This document shows positions 25,440 through 34,439 of a DNA stretch of 64,000 nt, in pieces (the stretch's first letter is position 1; each line of letters starts with the position of its first letter). This stretch comes from Bacillus sp. FJAT-28004 (GTDB taxonomy: Bacteria > Bacillota > Bacilli > Paenibacillales > Paenibacillaceae): assembly GCF_001280845.1 (NCBI RefSeq), contig NZ_LGHP01000002.1, forward strand, positions 899,439 through 963,438, written 5' to 3'. The position numbers were made by a program, and so were the translations under genes. Under the pieces are notes generated by a model. That model was not told where the DNA came from, made no database searches, and saw nothing but the letters and a program-made list of their open reading frames with translations.

Positions 25440-26399
25440 TCAATCGATACCCTCGAGATGAAAGATGCCGCAGTTAATGGCGGACGCAGTCACTCTAGGT
25501 TCGTATTGCCACCTTATTTCGGATTGACGTTGTGCGAATTGCTCTTCGATTGCCGGCTTGTTATCTTCGAGAGCATTCTTAACGAGCGGCTCATAATAGC
25601 CGATTATTCGGTCAAGCTCTTCCTTTAGCCTAGCCGAGGCACCCTCAGCCCAGCTATAGTCGTAGCTGCGAAGCTTGCGCTCAAGCGTTTGCTCCACGAT
25701 GTTAAGTGCTTTATTAAAGGAAAGGCCGTTTTTGGTGATGTGAATATTAGCTGGCAGACGTGGTGTAAGCTTATGCGTGAGCAACCGATCGTAGAAATGC
25801 TCTATACATTGGCCAGTCGCTAGCGAGACGCCGTAGCTATGAATTTCTTCACGCTTGCGATCGCAAGCAAATTCCACTCGCATATTAACCGATAGCCATG
25901 CAGTGTAAGGTGTAGAAGCAAAGGGATTACTGGAACGTTTATCAGGCTCCTGAAATAAATGAACGAAACTGCCCTTCGCCTTCGCAGCATCAAATATTTG
26001 CTCCAGCTTGCGTGCGCCAAAAAACAGGTCTTCGCGCGGAACGCGAACAGGTGCTGTCAGACTTCCGTGAACGAATCCAAGAGACCGTCCAAGAGCAGCA
26101 TTCGCAGCTATATCCTGAGCGTTTAAAACAGCATCCTGCTCCGTAATCACAGCTTCATTTTTTTTTAGCTCTTCGGCAGCATCATATTTGTTTTTGTCGG
26201 TAACGAACAGGAAAGTCATCGTCTCCGGTTCTGCGTCAACACGATCGACGAAGCTCCAGTAGTAGGGGCGATTCGTAAGCTCACGGTCGGCGTGAGGAGA
26301 GAGCTTGACCGTAAAATGGCTTGGTGATTTTTCTAGAATCGAGCATTCTGTAGCTTCTAAATAGCGGTTTACGAATTTGTGCACCTGTTTTTCGTTCAA
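25440..26399 (-). CDS. yqhG: YqhG family protein
   Basis: A 319-aa protein of the Bacillales YqhG family. It lies directly downstream of the SNF2 helicase gene yqhH as in Bacillus subtilis. The start is TTG, overlapping the helicase stop (TTGA) with AGGTG upstream, so translation is coupled. Features are a conserved N-terminal region (VHKFVNRYLEATECSI), a central segment rich in charged residues and a long C-terminal helix. No catalytic motif is apparent. The fixed pairing suggests that it acts with the helicase, perhaps as an accessory or loading factor, but this has not been shown to my knowledge. Confidence 0.85.
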   Translation of the reverse strand: MNEKQVHKFVNRYLEATECSILEKSPSHFTVKLSPHADRELTNRPYYWSFVDRVDAEPETMTFLFVTDKNKYDAAEELKKNEAVITEQDAVLNAQDIAANAALGRSLGFVHGSLTAPVRVPREDLFFGARKLEQIFDAAKAKGSFVHLFQEPDKRSSNPFASTPYTAWLSVNMRVEFACDRKREEIHSYGVSLATGQCIEHFYDRLLTHKLTPRLPANIHITKNGLSFNKALNIVEQTLERKLRSYDYSWAEGASARLKEELDRIIGYYEPLVKNALEDNKPAIEEQFAQRQSEIRWQYEPRVTASAINCGIFHLEGID

Positions 26400-28219
26400 G
26401 GCTGCACCTCCACAGTTTGTCCAAGCGTATCCAAATTCACTAGTAGATCAGGACTTGTTGGCAGCGGATTTTCTCCGGTCAACACCTCTTCACGAATCCG
26501 GCTTAGGGAAGAGCCCAAATGATTGATTTTCTGTTTTAAATCCGTATCGTTGCCCGATTCGAGCAGCATTCGAGCAAGTCGCTGCTCAAGCGAGCCATCC
26601 CCTTTTTCGAAACGCTCCAATATATGATCCAGCTCACCGATAACAAGCTCGAACAGATTGATTTTTTCATGCAATAGGTTGACGATATGCTCTTCAATCG
26701 TCCCGATTGTGCATAGGTTATAGATCTTCACGTCTTCCTTTTGTCCAAGGCGATGCACGCGGCCAATGCGTTGTTCGACTCTCATCGGATTCCATGGCAG
26801 GTCGAAATTAATCATATGGTGGCAAAATTGTAGATTGATCCCTTCGCCGCCAGCTTCCGTTGCGATTAAGATTTGTGCGCGACCACGGAATAAATCCATC
26901 ATCCAATCCTTCTTGCCTCGGTTCATACCGCCACGATAAGGTACGGCAATCATGTTTTGCGCACGGAAAAACTGCAGCAAATATTCCTGAGTAGCCCGGT
27001 ATTCGGTAAAGATGATGACCTTGTCATCCATTTCTTTGACAAGCTCCATCGCTTTTTCTGCTTTTGTATTTGCCTTGATATTACGAATCTTCTCGACGAG
27101 CTCCCATATTTTTGGACGCATAGGAGAGTCTTCTGACGTTTTCTTAAATAGATTCACAAGAGTTAGAAATACGGCATCGCGGCTGCTGCATACTTCACGC
27201 TGAAGGGTAACGAGAGAGAGCATGCTCGATAAATCACCGCCGCTTTCCTCATAACGCTCTTTGACGAACCCGGTTACCGCATCGTACAGCGCTTGCTCTT
27301 CTTCTGAAAGGTTAAGCGGTATATTTTTGACAAATCGTTTCGTGAAATGAATGCCGCCGTCCCCGCGCCGATTACGAATCATGACGCCGGACAGAGCTTC
27401 CTGCAGCTGATCTTCATTTTTCGGTAGACGCTTGTCGACAACAAAGTTTGCAGCAAATTCACTTTGACCGCCTAGTTGACCTGGCTTGAGCAGTGTAATG
27501 AGATTGAACAGCTCATCCATATCGTTTTGGATAGGAGTGGCCGTAAGTAGCAAACAATATTTTTTACGCAAAAGATTAGCGAACTGATAGTTAGTCGTTT
27601 TCTTGTTTTTCAGCTTATGCGCTTCATCGATAATGATGATGTCATAATCTGTACCTAGCACAATCTCGCGATGCGGATCACGCTTCGCGGTATCGATAGA
27701 GGCGACAACTACATCATATCCCCATGTATGCTCCTTCTTCTGAGCTACAGCGGAGATGCCGAATTTCTGATTCAGCTCACGCACCCATTGGAGCACAAGT
27801 GAAGCGGGGACAAGAATGAGGATACGCTTTGCTAATCCGCGCACGATGTATTCCTTGAGAACGAGTCCTGCTTCTATCGTTTTCCCTAGACCTACCTCAT
27901 CGGCTAAAATCGCGCGGCCTCCCATTTCATGCACGACTTTGCGGGCTGTGCTGATTTGATGTGCCATCGGCTCGAAGGCCGGAAGGGATCGCAAACATAA
28001 CAATTCTTCAAAGCTTTCTATTCGCTTCGCTTGCTCGGCCTCCATGGCGAGCTGATATAACGTCCAATCATCCCATGGACCGCCTTTTGACAAACGGTTT
28101 TGCAGTTCTTCAAACCAAGAGCGGTCATGCTGCAGTTCGACTAAAGGATGAAGCTTGCGAGAAGTTAAAGCCGAGCCTGCTTCACCTGAGGCAGCCTGCG
28201 GTGTCGTCTGAAATGTCAT
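26396..28219 (-). CDS. yqhH: SNF2-family DEAD/DEAH-box helicase (YqhH)
   Basis: SNF2-type ATP-dependent DNA translocase, 607 aa, RapA/HepA-like in its core. Helicase motifs in order: Walker A ILADEVGLGKTIEAG (about residue 100-114), motif Ia LVPASLVLQW, DEAH box IIIDEAHKLKN, motif III LLLTATPIQND, motif V ATEAGGEGINLQ, and motif VI RIGRVHRLGQKEDV. The extra N- and C-terminal domains of full RapA are missing. AAGGAG precedes the ATG by nine bases. It is co-transcribed with yqhG. Confidence 0.92.
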   Translation of the reverse strand: MTFQTTPQAASGEAGSALTSRKLHPLVELQHDRSWFEELQNRLSKGGPWDDWTLYQLAMEAEQAKRIESFEELLCLRSLPAFEPMAHQISTARKVVHEMGGRAILADEVGLGKTIEAGLVLKEYIVRGLAKRILILVPASLVLQWVRELNQKFGISAVAQKKEHTWGYDVVVASIDTAKRDPHREIVLGTDYDIIIIDEAHKLKNKKTTNYQFANLLRKKYCLLLTATPIQNDMDELFNLITLLKPGQLGGQSEFAANFVVDKRLPKNEDQLQEALSGVMIRNRRGDGGIHFTKRFVKNIPLNLSEEEQALYDAVTGFVKERYEESGGDLSSMLSLVTLQREVCSSRDAVFLTLVNLFKKTSEDSPMRPKIWELVEKIRNIKANTKAEKAMELVKEMDDKVIIFTEYRATQEYLLQFFRAQNMIAVPYRGGMNRGKKDWMMDLFRGRAQILIATEAGGEGINLQFCHHMINFDLPWNPMRVEQRIGRVHRLGQKEDVKIYNLCTIGTIEEHIVNLLHEKINLFELVIGELDHILERFEKGDGSLEQRLARMLLESGNDTDLKQKINHLGSSLSRIREEVLTGENPLPTSPDLLVNLDTLGQTVEVQP

Positions 28220-28387
28220 CTAGTACAGCTCCTTCCGCAGTAAAAGGATAAGTTGTTATTAGTATTGCCTTCTCATCTAATATTAATAAGATACTGCTAA
28301 AAAAAGAGCATGGACTAGAAATATAATGAGAGTGGGCATATTAGTGGTCAGGTTTGCTAAATTTCGCCACAAACAAGCATGTTAATC

Positions 28388-28432
28388 AACATATAGTATA
28401 GTATAATGGTTTAATGACACAATATATTGTGC
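28388..28432 (+). promoter_or_regulatory. NrdR-box pair and promoter upstream of nrdJ
   Basis: ACACAATATATTGTGC at 28417-28432 is an almost perfect palindrome matching the NrdR box. A weaker partner (AACATATAGTATA, near 28388-28400) lies about 31 bases upstream, three helical turns, as expected for paired NrdR sites. TATAAT at 28402-28407 sits between them, so bound NrdR would cover the promoter. The -35 box is poor. Confidence 0.7.
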
Positions 28433-28495
28433 TAAAAGCATATAGTATCTTACCTATGCCTTCAGCACGTTAGTTTGAGGGAGGAAGCATTCGCG

Positions 28496-31036
28496 ATGGA
28501 GATGTCTGGTGAAAAGCGACTTGAGGGACTAAGTGAGAAAATATTTTTGGATCGATATGCTTGGAAAAATGCAGATACGAGTAATACGGTGGTCGGCGAT
28601 ATCGCGCTTGTTCTAACGAAAGATGATCCGAAATTTCCTGTAAAGGAAGTCGGAGAGGTGATCTCGCGTGAAGGTAATAATGTCACGGTTAAGCTTAGAA
28701 ATGGTGAGCTTGTGGAGTCTAGTATCGATAAGCTCACCCTTACAATAGAGAAGACGCCGGAGGAAATGTGGGATCGTCTTGCTGGTGCGATGTCATCCGT
28801 TGAAGCAGGTCTAGATAAGCAAAAGGAATGGCGTGAAAAATTCAGATATTTATTGGATGATTGGAAGCTGGTTCCAGGGGGGCGAATTGCTGCGGGTGCC
28901 GGCGCCAGTGAGGAACTGACGCTGTTTAATTGTTATGTGATTCCTTCACCAAAAGATAGCCGCGGCGGCATCATGACAACGCTCACTGAGATGACTGAAA
29001 TTATGGCACGAGGTGGCGGTGTTGGGATGAATCTATCGTCGCTTCGACCGAAGCGAGCAATTGTTGCCGGCGTCAACGGATCATCCAGCGGTGCTGTCTC
29101 GTGGGGCGGTCTATTCAGTTATGCGACGGGCTTGATTGAGCAGGGCGGAAGCCGCAGAGGCGCTTTGATGCTTATGATCAATGATTGGCATCCGGACGTG
29201 TTGGATTTCATTACGGTTAAACAAACGATGGGTCAAGTGACCAATGCGAATTTGTCTGTCTGCATAAGCAACGCATTTATGAGAGCAGTGAAGGAAGATT
29301 TGGATTGGGAGCTTGTCTTCCCAGATACAAAGGAAATTGATTATAACGAGCTTTGGACTGGGGATCTGGAAGAATGGCGTAAGCTTGGCAAAAGGGTCAT
29401 TTCTTACAAAACCGTGCGTGCTCGTGAAATTTGGCAAGCGATTATTGAATCGGCTTGGAAATCAGCTGAGCCAGGCGTCGTCTTTATGGAGTATTACAAC
29501 CAAATGTCGAACAGCTGGTATTTCAATCCGATCATTAGTACAAATCCTTGTGGAGAACAAGGGCTGCCAGGCTGGGGCGTTTGTAATTTGTCTGCTGTGA
29601 ATCTATCCAAGTTTTATGATGAAGAGAAGCATGACGTTGCTTGGGATGAACTTGCTAAGGTGACAAGGTGGTCGGTAAGGTTCCTGGATAACGTTATTGA
29701 TAAGACACCTTATCATTTTGAAGAAAATGAACGTAATCAAAAGCTGGAGCGCCGAATTGGACTTGGTACGATGGGGCTCGCAGAGCTTATGATTAAGCTT
29801 GGTGTCCGATATGGCAGCGCGGAATCATTGGTTTTTTTAGATAAGCTGTACGGATTTATGGCGCGCGAGTCTTATTTGGCATCATCTGAAATAGCTGCTG
29901 AGAAAGGTTCATTTCAAGCGTTCGAAGCAGATAAATATGTTCAGAGCGGATTTATGAAACAATTAATAGCCGAGTTTCCGGAGATCGGAAAGTCAGTAGC
30001 TGAGAGAGGCATGCGAAATGTGACGGTTATTACACAAGCGCCAACCGGCAGCACAGGTACGATGGTTGGAACCTCTACAGGCATTGAGCCTTATTTTGCA
30101 TTCGAATACTATCGTCAGAGTCGGCTTGGCTTTGACAAGCAGGATGTGCCGATCGCTGCATCTTGGAAAGAGTCTCATCCAGGTGAGGAGCTCCCCGATT
30201 ATTTTGTTACCTCGATGAGTTTGTCTGCTGAGGATCATATTAGAGTACAAGCGGCTATTCAGCGCTGGGTAGATAGCTCAATATCCAAAACGGCGAATTG
30301 TCCGGCTGATTTTACGGTGGAAGAGACGGGCCGGTTATATGAGCTTGCATTTGAGCTTGGCTGCAAAGGCGTAACGATTTACCGGGATGGCAGCCGAGAT
30401 GTGCAAGTGCTCTCTACGGCGAAAGAGGAGAAGGCTGAGGTCGCTTTTGACGCAGCTTTGGTGGAAGCAGTTGTCCCTGCGGTTCAACCGGAGCAGGAGC
30501 TTGATAAGCAGTATAAACGCAGGCCGCATGTGCTGCGGGGCGCAACTTATAAGGTAAACACACCATTTGGCATGGCTTATATTACGATAAATGACCTGAA
30601 TGGCATACCGGCAGAAATATTCTTGAATGTTGGCAAGGCAGGCTCTGATGTATTTGCGATGGCTGAGGCCTTGGGTCGAGTATGCTCATTATTTCTACGG
30701 TATGGCGATCATGGAAACAAGGTGAAATTGCTCGTCAAACACTTAAAAGGCATCGGCGGATCTGGAGCGATTGGATTCGGAGTCAATCGAGTGGAGTCTA
30801 TAGCTGATGCCGTTGCAAAATCACTGGAGATTCATATGGAGAATGGGATGGAGCAAGAGTCCGCTACACAAATAGTGCAAAGAGAAGAAACAGCAGCGTC
30901 TGCGGATTATACGTTCTCGAAAGCTAATGAAGACACTTCTTCCGTTGATTTGTGTCCGTCATGCGGCTCTGCAGCTCTCATTAATATTGAAGGTTGTAAG
31001 CAATGTACGCAATGTGGGTTTAGCAAGTGTAATTGA
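28496..31036 (+). CDS. nrdJ: Adenosylcobalamin-dependent ribonucleotide reductase (class II)
   Basis: Makes deoxyribonucleotides using adenosylcobalamin, 846 aa. ATG 28496 follows GAGGGAGGAAG; a TTG 21 bases earlier overlaps that site. An N-terminal extension with KOW/SH3-like strands precedes the barrel. Active-site segments are FNCYVIPSP, MARGGGVGMNLSSLRPKR, ISTNPCGEQGLPGWGVCNLS (radical Cys region) and TQAPTGSTGTMVGTSTGIEP. The C-terminal TSCPD domain (RRPHVLRGATYKV) ends in a zinc-ribbon-like CPSCGSAALINIEGCKQCTQ with final Cys residues likely used for re-reduction. It works without oxygen dependence. A terminator follows. Confidence 0.95.
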   Translation: MEMSGEKRLEGLSEKIFLDRYAWKNADTSNTVVGDIALVLTKDDPKFPVKEVGEVISREGNNVTVKLRNGELVESSIDKLTLTIEKTPEEMWDRLAGAMSSVEAGLDKQKEWREKFRYLLDDWKLVPGGRIAAGAGASEELTLFNCYVIPSPKDSRGGIMTTLTEMTEIMARGGGVGMNLSSLRPKRAIVAGVNGSSSGAVSWGGLFSYATGLIEQGGSRRGALMLMINDWHPDVLDFITVKQTMGQVTNANLSVCISNAFMRAVKEDLDWELVFPDTKEIDYNELWTGDLEEWRKLGKRVISYKTVRAREIWQAIIESAWKSAEPGVVFMEYYNQMSNSWYFNPIISTNPCGEQGLPGWGVCNLSAVNLSKFYDEEKHDVAWDELAKVTRWSVRFLDNVIDKTPYHFEENERNQKLERRIGLGTMGLAELMIKLGVRYGSAESLVFLDKLYGFMARESYLASSEIAAEKGSFQAFEADKYVQSGFMKQLIAEFPEIGKSVAERGMRNVTVITQAPTGSTGTMVGTSTGIEPYFAFEYYRQSRLGFDKQDVPIAASWKESHPGEELPDYFVTSMSLSAEDHIRVQAAIQRWVDSSISKTANCPADFTVEETGRLYELAFELGCKGVTIYRDGSRDVQVLSTAKEEKAEVAFDAALVEAVVPAVQPEQELDKQYKRRPHVLRGATYKVNTPFGMAYITINDLNGIPAEIFLNVGKAGSDVFAMAEALGRVCSLFLRYGDHGNKVKLLVKHLKGIGGSGAIGFGVNRVESIADAVAKSLEIHMENGMEQESATQIVQREETAASADYTFSKANEDTSSVDLCPSCGSAALINIEGCKQCTQCGFSKCN

Positions 31037-31050
31037 TTGTTCATTTAGTG

Positions 31051-31092
31051 AAAAAGTCATCGTTACCGGGAAGCCGATAACGATGACTTTTT
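31051..31092 (+). terminator. Intrinsic terminator after nrdJ
   Basis: GTCATCGTTA and TAACGATGAC form a perfect ten-pair stem with a 12-base loop, flanked by AAAAA and TTTTT. Confidence 0.92.
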
Positions 31093-31268
31093 ATTTGCAG
31101 CTGAAGATCAAAAAAATAACTAAAGAACTTAAAAAGCAATCTCAGTCAAATCTCGGGGCATTTTGAGCAACTCTGTCGAAAGCTATTTGCCACCAAATAT
31201 ATTATTATAAAAGCAGTTTCAAATGGCATACTCGTTTGACGGCTTTTATTTGTAAAGGTGTGAGAGTA

Positions 31269-32192
31269 ATGGATGACTGGAAAATTCCTTTATGCCAAGC
31301 AAAAGTACTGGATGAATGGATTACAGCCTTTTACCGCGTGCAAGGAATGGAGATTCCTATCGTTAATTTTCACTCCCATCATGAATATGAGATTTATTAT
31401 TTTTATGGAGGGGAGTGCAAGTATTTAATTAATAATCAGATATATGATTTGCAGCCTGGCGATATCATCTTATTGGACGGCTTGACCTTGCATAAGCCCA
31501 ATCCGCGTTCCATTCCTACGTATACGAGGAGTATGCTTCATTTTTCGCCTGCTTGGTTGCAGGAACTGTTGACTGTTCTTGGAGCTTTGAAGTTGTTGGA
31601 ACCCTTTCATAACCTTAACAATTGTTTGCTTCGAACGGGGAATGATGAATCGGGGCAGTTTGTCGAGGGAAGCATCAAGCGGATCGCTGGCTTCTTAGTT
31701 CAGATAAACGAAGAGATGAAGCGAACAGGCCAAAAAAACGAGCTGCTTGAAGCGGAATTGAAAATGGATGTTGTACAATTGCTGCTGGGCATTTACAAAA
31801 TGGCACAAAAAAAATTCACCCATGTGCGGAAAAAAATGACGGGAAAGGAACAGCATGCCGAAGCGATTTCGACTTGGCTTAAGGCGCACTATACCGAAAA
31901 AATAAGTTTGGATCAATTGGCTGCGGAGTTAAATCTGAGTAAGTATTATGCATCGCATATTTTCAAAGAAACGACCGGTTTTACGGTGATGGATTACGTA
32001 ATGGGCTGCCGACTGAATCAGGTTAAATATTTGCTGGAAATAGAGCCTGATCGGTCTCTGACAGAGGTATCCCGTGCAGCGGGTTTTGAGAGCGTGTCGC
32101 ATTTTAGCCGCTATTTTAAAGAAAAGATGGGTATCACGCCATCCGGTTACCGTGAAAAAAAACGCATGCGAATGAGGGACGACGAGCCTTGA
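31269..32192 (+). CDS. AraC family transcriptional regulator with cupin sensor domain
   Basis: A 307-aa activator. The N-terminal cupin (about residues 25-110) contains HSHHEYEIYYFYGGECKYLI and LQPGDIILLDGLTLHKPN, the sugar-binding double-stranded beta-helix. The C-terminal AraC HTH (about residues 205-300) contains ISLDQLAAELNLSKYYASHI and SLTEVSRAAGFESVSHFSRY. ATG 31269 follows AAAGGTG; the frame extends further back but without a start signal. It lies just upstream of a dehydrogenase and isomerase gene pair in the same orientation, which are its likely targets. Confidence 0.88.
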   Translation: MDDWKIPLCQAKVLDEWITAFYRVQGMEIPIVNFHSHHEYEIYYFYGGECKYLINNQIYDLQPGDIILLDGLTLHKPNPRSIPTYTRSMLHFSPAWLQELLTVLGALKLLEPFHNLNNCLLRTGNDESGQFVEGSIKRIAGFLVQINEEMKRTGQKNELLEAELKMDVVQLLLGIYKMAQKKFTHVRKKMTGKEQHAEAISTWLKAHYTEKISLDQLAAELNLSKYYASHIFKETTGFTVMDYVMGCRLNQVKYLLEIEPDRSLTEVSRAAGFESVSHFSRYFKEKMGITPSGYREKKRMRMRDDEP

Positions 32193-32308
32193 ATAACCAT
32201 CAAGGGTTAAGTCTCAAGATTAAGCACGGTTAATTGAAAGCGGATACAAAAATGCCTATCAGCTGCAAATCGATATTTTCGGAAAAATTTACGTGAGGAG
32301 AATTCATA

Positions 32309-33469
32309 ATGAAAAAAGTAAGAATGGGAATTATCGGCATAGGTGCGCAAGGCGGGCTTTACGCCGGATTTATAGCAGATGGAAAAGTCAATAACATGGT
32401 TATCGGGGCGATATGTGACATTGACCCAGAAAAAAAGGCAATGTGCGTGGATAAGTATCCTGGCATTCCTTTTTATGAAAATTACGTGGACATGCTCGAA
32501 AGCGGTAATGTTGACGCGATTGTAACCTGTGTTCCGCATTATCTTCACCCCGAAATGGGCATCGAGGCTTTAAAGAGAGACATCCACCCTTTGGTCGAAA
32601 AACCGGCTGGTGTCTATACCAAACAGGTACAAGAATTAAACGATTTTGCAGCATCCAAACCTGCATTAACCTTTGGCATTGTGTTTAACCAGAGGAGCAA
32701 TCCGCTTTATCAAAAAGTCAAAGAGATGATTGATCAGGGTGAAATCGGTGAGATACGCCGCACTAACTGGATGATTACAACCTGGTGGAGACCGCAGGGT
32801 TACTACGAGCAAAGCGCGTGGAGAGCAACTTGGGGCGGTGAAGGCGGCGGTGTACTCGTAAATCAAGCACCGCATCAATTAGATTTGCTCCAATGGATTT
32901 GCGGTATGCCAAAAAAGGTTTATTCCAATGTTAAGTACGGATACCAAAGAAATATCGCTGTCGAAGATGAAGTAACCGCAATGCTCGACTACGGGAATGG
33001 CGCTACGGGTGTATTTATTACGTGCACACATGATGTTATTGGCACGGACCGCTTTGAAATATTGGGAGATAAAGGGAAGATTGTCGTTGATGACAGCAAA
33101 AAAATTACGATCAAACGACTGAATAAATTAGAGTCCGAAATGAGTTCAACGATGAAATGGGATGATGTCGTGAAAATATTTATGGGCCAAGGCCTCTCCG
33201 AAATATATGAGGAAGAAGTGCTGGAATTTGAAAGTGTTTGGGGAGCTCAGCATATCGCTGTCCTGGAAAATTTTGCTGCGAATATCGTTGACGGCACACC
33301 TTTGCTTGCGCCTGGCACCGATGGAATCCATGGTGTGAGGCTGGCGAACGCGATCCATCTGTCTAGCTGGTTAGGCAAAGAAGTAGATATTCCATTTGAT
33401 GAAGAGTTATTTGCAGCTGAATTAAACAAGAAGGTGGAAGAAGAAAGAAAAACACCGATTCATAAATAA
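32309..33469 (+). CDS. Gfo/Idh/MocA family oxidoreductase
   Basis: NAD(P)-dependent dehydrogenase, 386 aa, start ATG behind GTGAGGAG. The Rossmann motif is MGIIGIGAQGGLYAGFI; the EKP motif is in HPLVEKPAGVYTKQ. The catalytic-site segment is EGGGVLVNQAPHQLDLLQWI, in which the usual Asp is replaced by Asn-Gln ahead of the His, an alternative seen in some subfamilies. The following gene codes for a TIM-barrel isomerase. Together they resemble the inosose or keto-sugar oxidation pairs found in many Paenibacillus sugar operons. The nearby beta-glucuronidase suggests a uronic-acid or glycoside context. Confidence 0.88.
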   Translation: MKKVRMGIIGIGAQGGLYAGFIADGKVNNMVIGAICDIDPEKKAMCVDKYPGIPFYENYVDMLESGNVDAIVTCVPHYLHPEMGIEALKRDIHPLVEKPAGVYTKQVQELNDFAASKPALTFGIVFNQRSNPLYQKVKEMIDQGEIGEIRRTNWMITTWWRPQGYYEQSAWRATWGGEGGGVLVNQAPHQLDLLQWICGMPKKVYSNVKYGYQRNIAVEDEVTAMLDYGNGATGVFITCTHDVIGTDRFEILGDKGKIVVDDSKKITIKRLNKLESEMSSTMKWDDVVKIFMGQGLSEIYEEEVLEFESVWGAQHIAVLENFAANIVDGTPLLAPGTDGIHGVRLANAIHLSSWLGKEVDIPFDEELFAAELNKKVEEERKTPIHK

Positions 33470-33496
33470 TGCAGCATAAAAGGAGGTCGTGACCAC

Positions 33497-34357
33497 ATGG
33501 GAAAAGGTAAGATTGGCGTACAAATGATGATGCTTAAAGGAAAAGTCGAAGAGTTAGGCGTTTATGAGACAATGAGAACGTTACATGAATTGGGGTACCG
33601 GAGTGTTGAAGTATCTCAAATTCCGATGACGGAAGATAACGTAGCTGCGTTTAAACGGGCATCTGAAGATTTCGATATCAAAATTGCCTCACTTTCGGCT
33701 GCCCTGGAGCCGATGCTGCCGGGCATGCCTGGCGAAACATTAACCAATGATTTTGAGAAAATGGTGAATGATTGCAAAATCTTGAATTGCAGCTTCTTAC
33801 GCATCGGTATGCTGCCGTTCCATATCATGGGCGATAAAGAAAAAATAATGGCGTTTATAGGGAAAGCTGAAATGATGGCGGAGAGATTAGCCAAGCATGG
33901 CATCGAATTATATTATCATAATCACCATATTGAATTTGCGAAATATGATGGCGAATATTTATTGGATCTAATGAAGAACAATACCTCTAAACTAGGTTTT
34001 GAGTTAGATGTCCATTGGATTCAAAGAGCGGGCTTAGATCCGATCACATTGATCAAACAATACGCGGGCCGTATCTCTTTGCTGCATTTAAAAGATTATC
34101 GGGTAGGGCAGATGAATGTGGATGAGGAAGACTTCAAGGATATGCCAAAGTTTTTCCAGCGGTTCACCAATGTGATTGAATTTGCGGAAGTCGGCGAAGG
34201 AAACTTGGATATGAAAGGAATTATTGAAGCGGGCCTTGCGAGCGGGGCAAAGTATTTTTTAGTGGAGCAGGATGAGCTTTACGGGCGCGATCCCTTTGAT
34301 TGCTTGAAAATATCGGGCGACAATTTAAGAGCAATGGGCTATTCCGATTGGTTCTAA
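33497..34357 (+). CDS. Sugar phosphate isomerase/epimerase family protein
   Basis: Xylose-isomerase-like TIM barrel, 286 aa, start ATG behind AAAAGGAGG. Metal ligands can be matched in ELYYHNHHIEF (Glu/His region), LGFELDVHWIQRAG (Glu, Asp), LLHLKDYRVG (His, Asp) and FLVEQDEL (Glu). It is 28 bases downstream of the Gfo/Idh gene and is followed by a terminator, so the two form a short operon. Its substrate is probably a keto-sugar made by the neighbouring dehydrogenase. Confidence 0.86.
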   Translation: MGKGKIGVQMMMLKGKVEELGVYETMRTLHELGYRSVEVSQIPMTEDNVAAFKRASEDFDIKIASLSAALEPMLPGMPGETLTNDFEKMVNDCKILNCSFLRIGMLPFHIMGDKEKIMAFIGKAEMMAERLAKHGIELYYHNHHIEFAKYDGEYLLDLMKNNTSKLGFELDVHWIQRAGLDPITLIKQYAGRISLLHLKDYRVGQMNVDEEDFKDMPKFFQRFTNVIEFAEVGEGNLDMKGIIEAGLASGAKYFLVEQDELYGRDPFDCLKISGDNLRAMGYSDWF

Positions 34358-34385
34358 AAAATCGATGCGATCTTATAGTTAACTG

Positions 34386-34425
34386 AACAGACCAGATGCT
34401 GCCCAGCGGCTTCAGGTCTGTTTTT
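34386..34425 (+). terminator. Intrinsic terminator
   Basis: AACAGACC and GGTCTGTTTTT form an eight-pair stem over a 21-base loop with a T-run. It lies between convergent genes. Confidence 0.85.
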
Positions 34426-34439
34426 GCATGAATAATGTT

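Noticed and set aside
28220-28495. Cobalamin riboswitch before nrdJ
   Set aside because: The B12-box core (GCCACTG) and the long structured leader are absent; the NrdR palindrome explains the conserved-looking sequence better.
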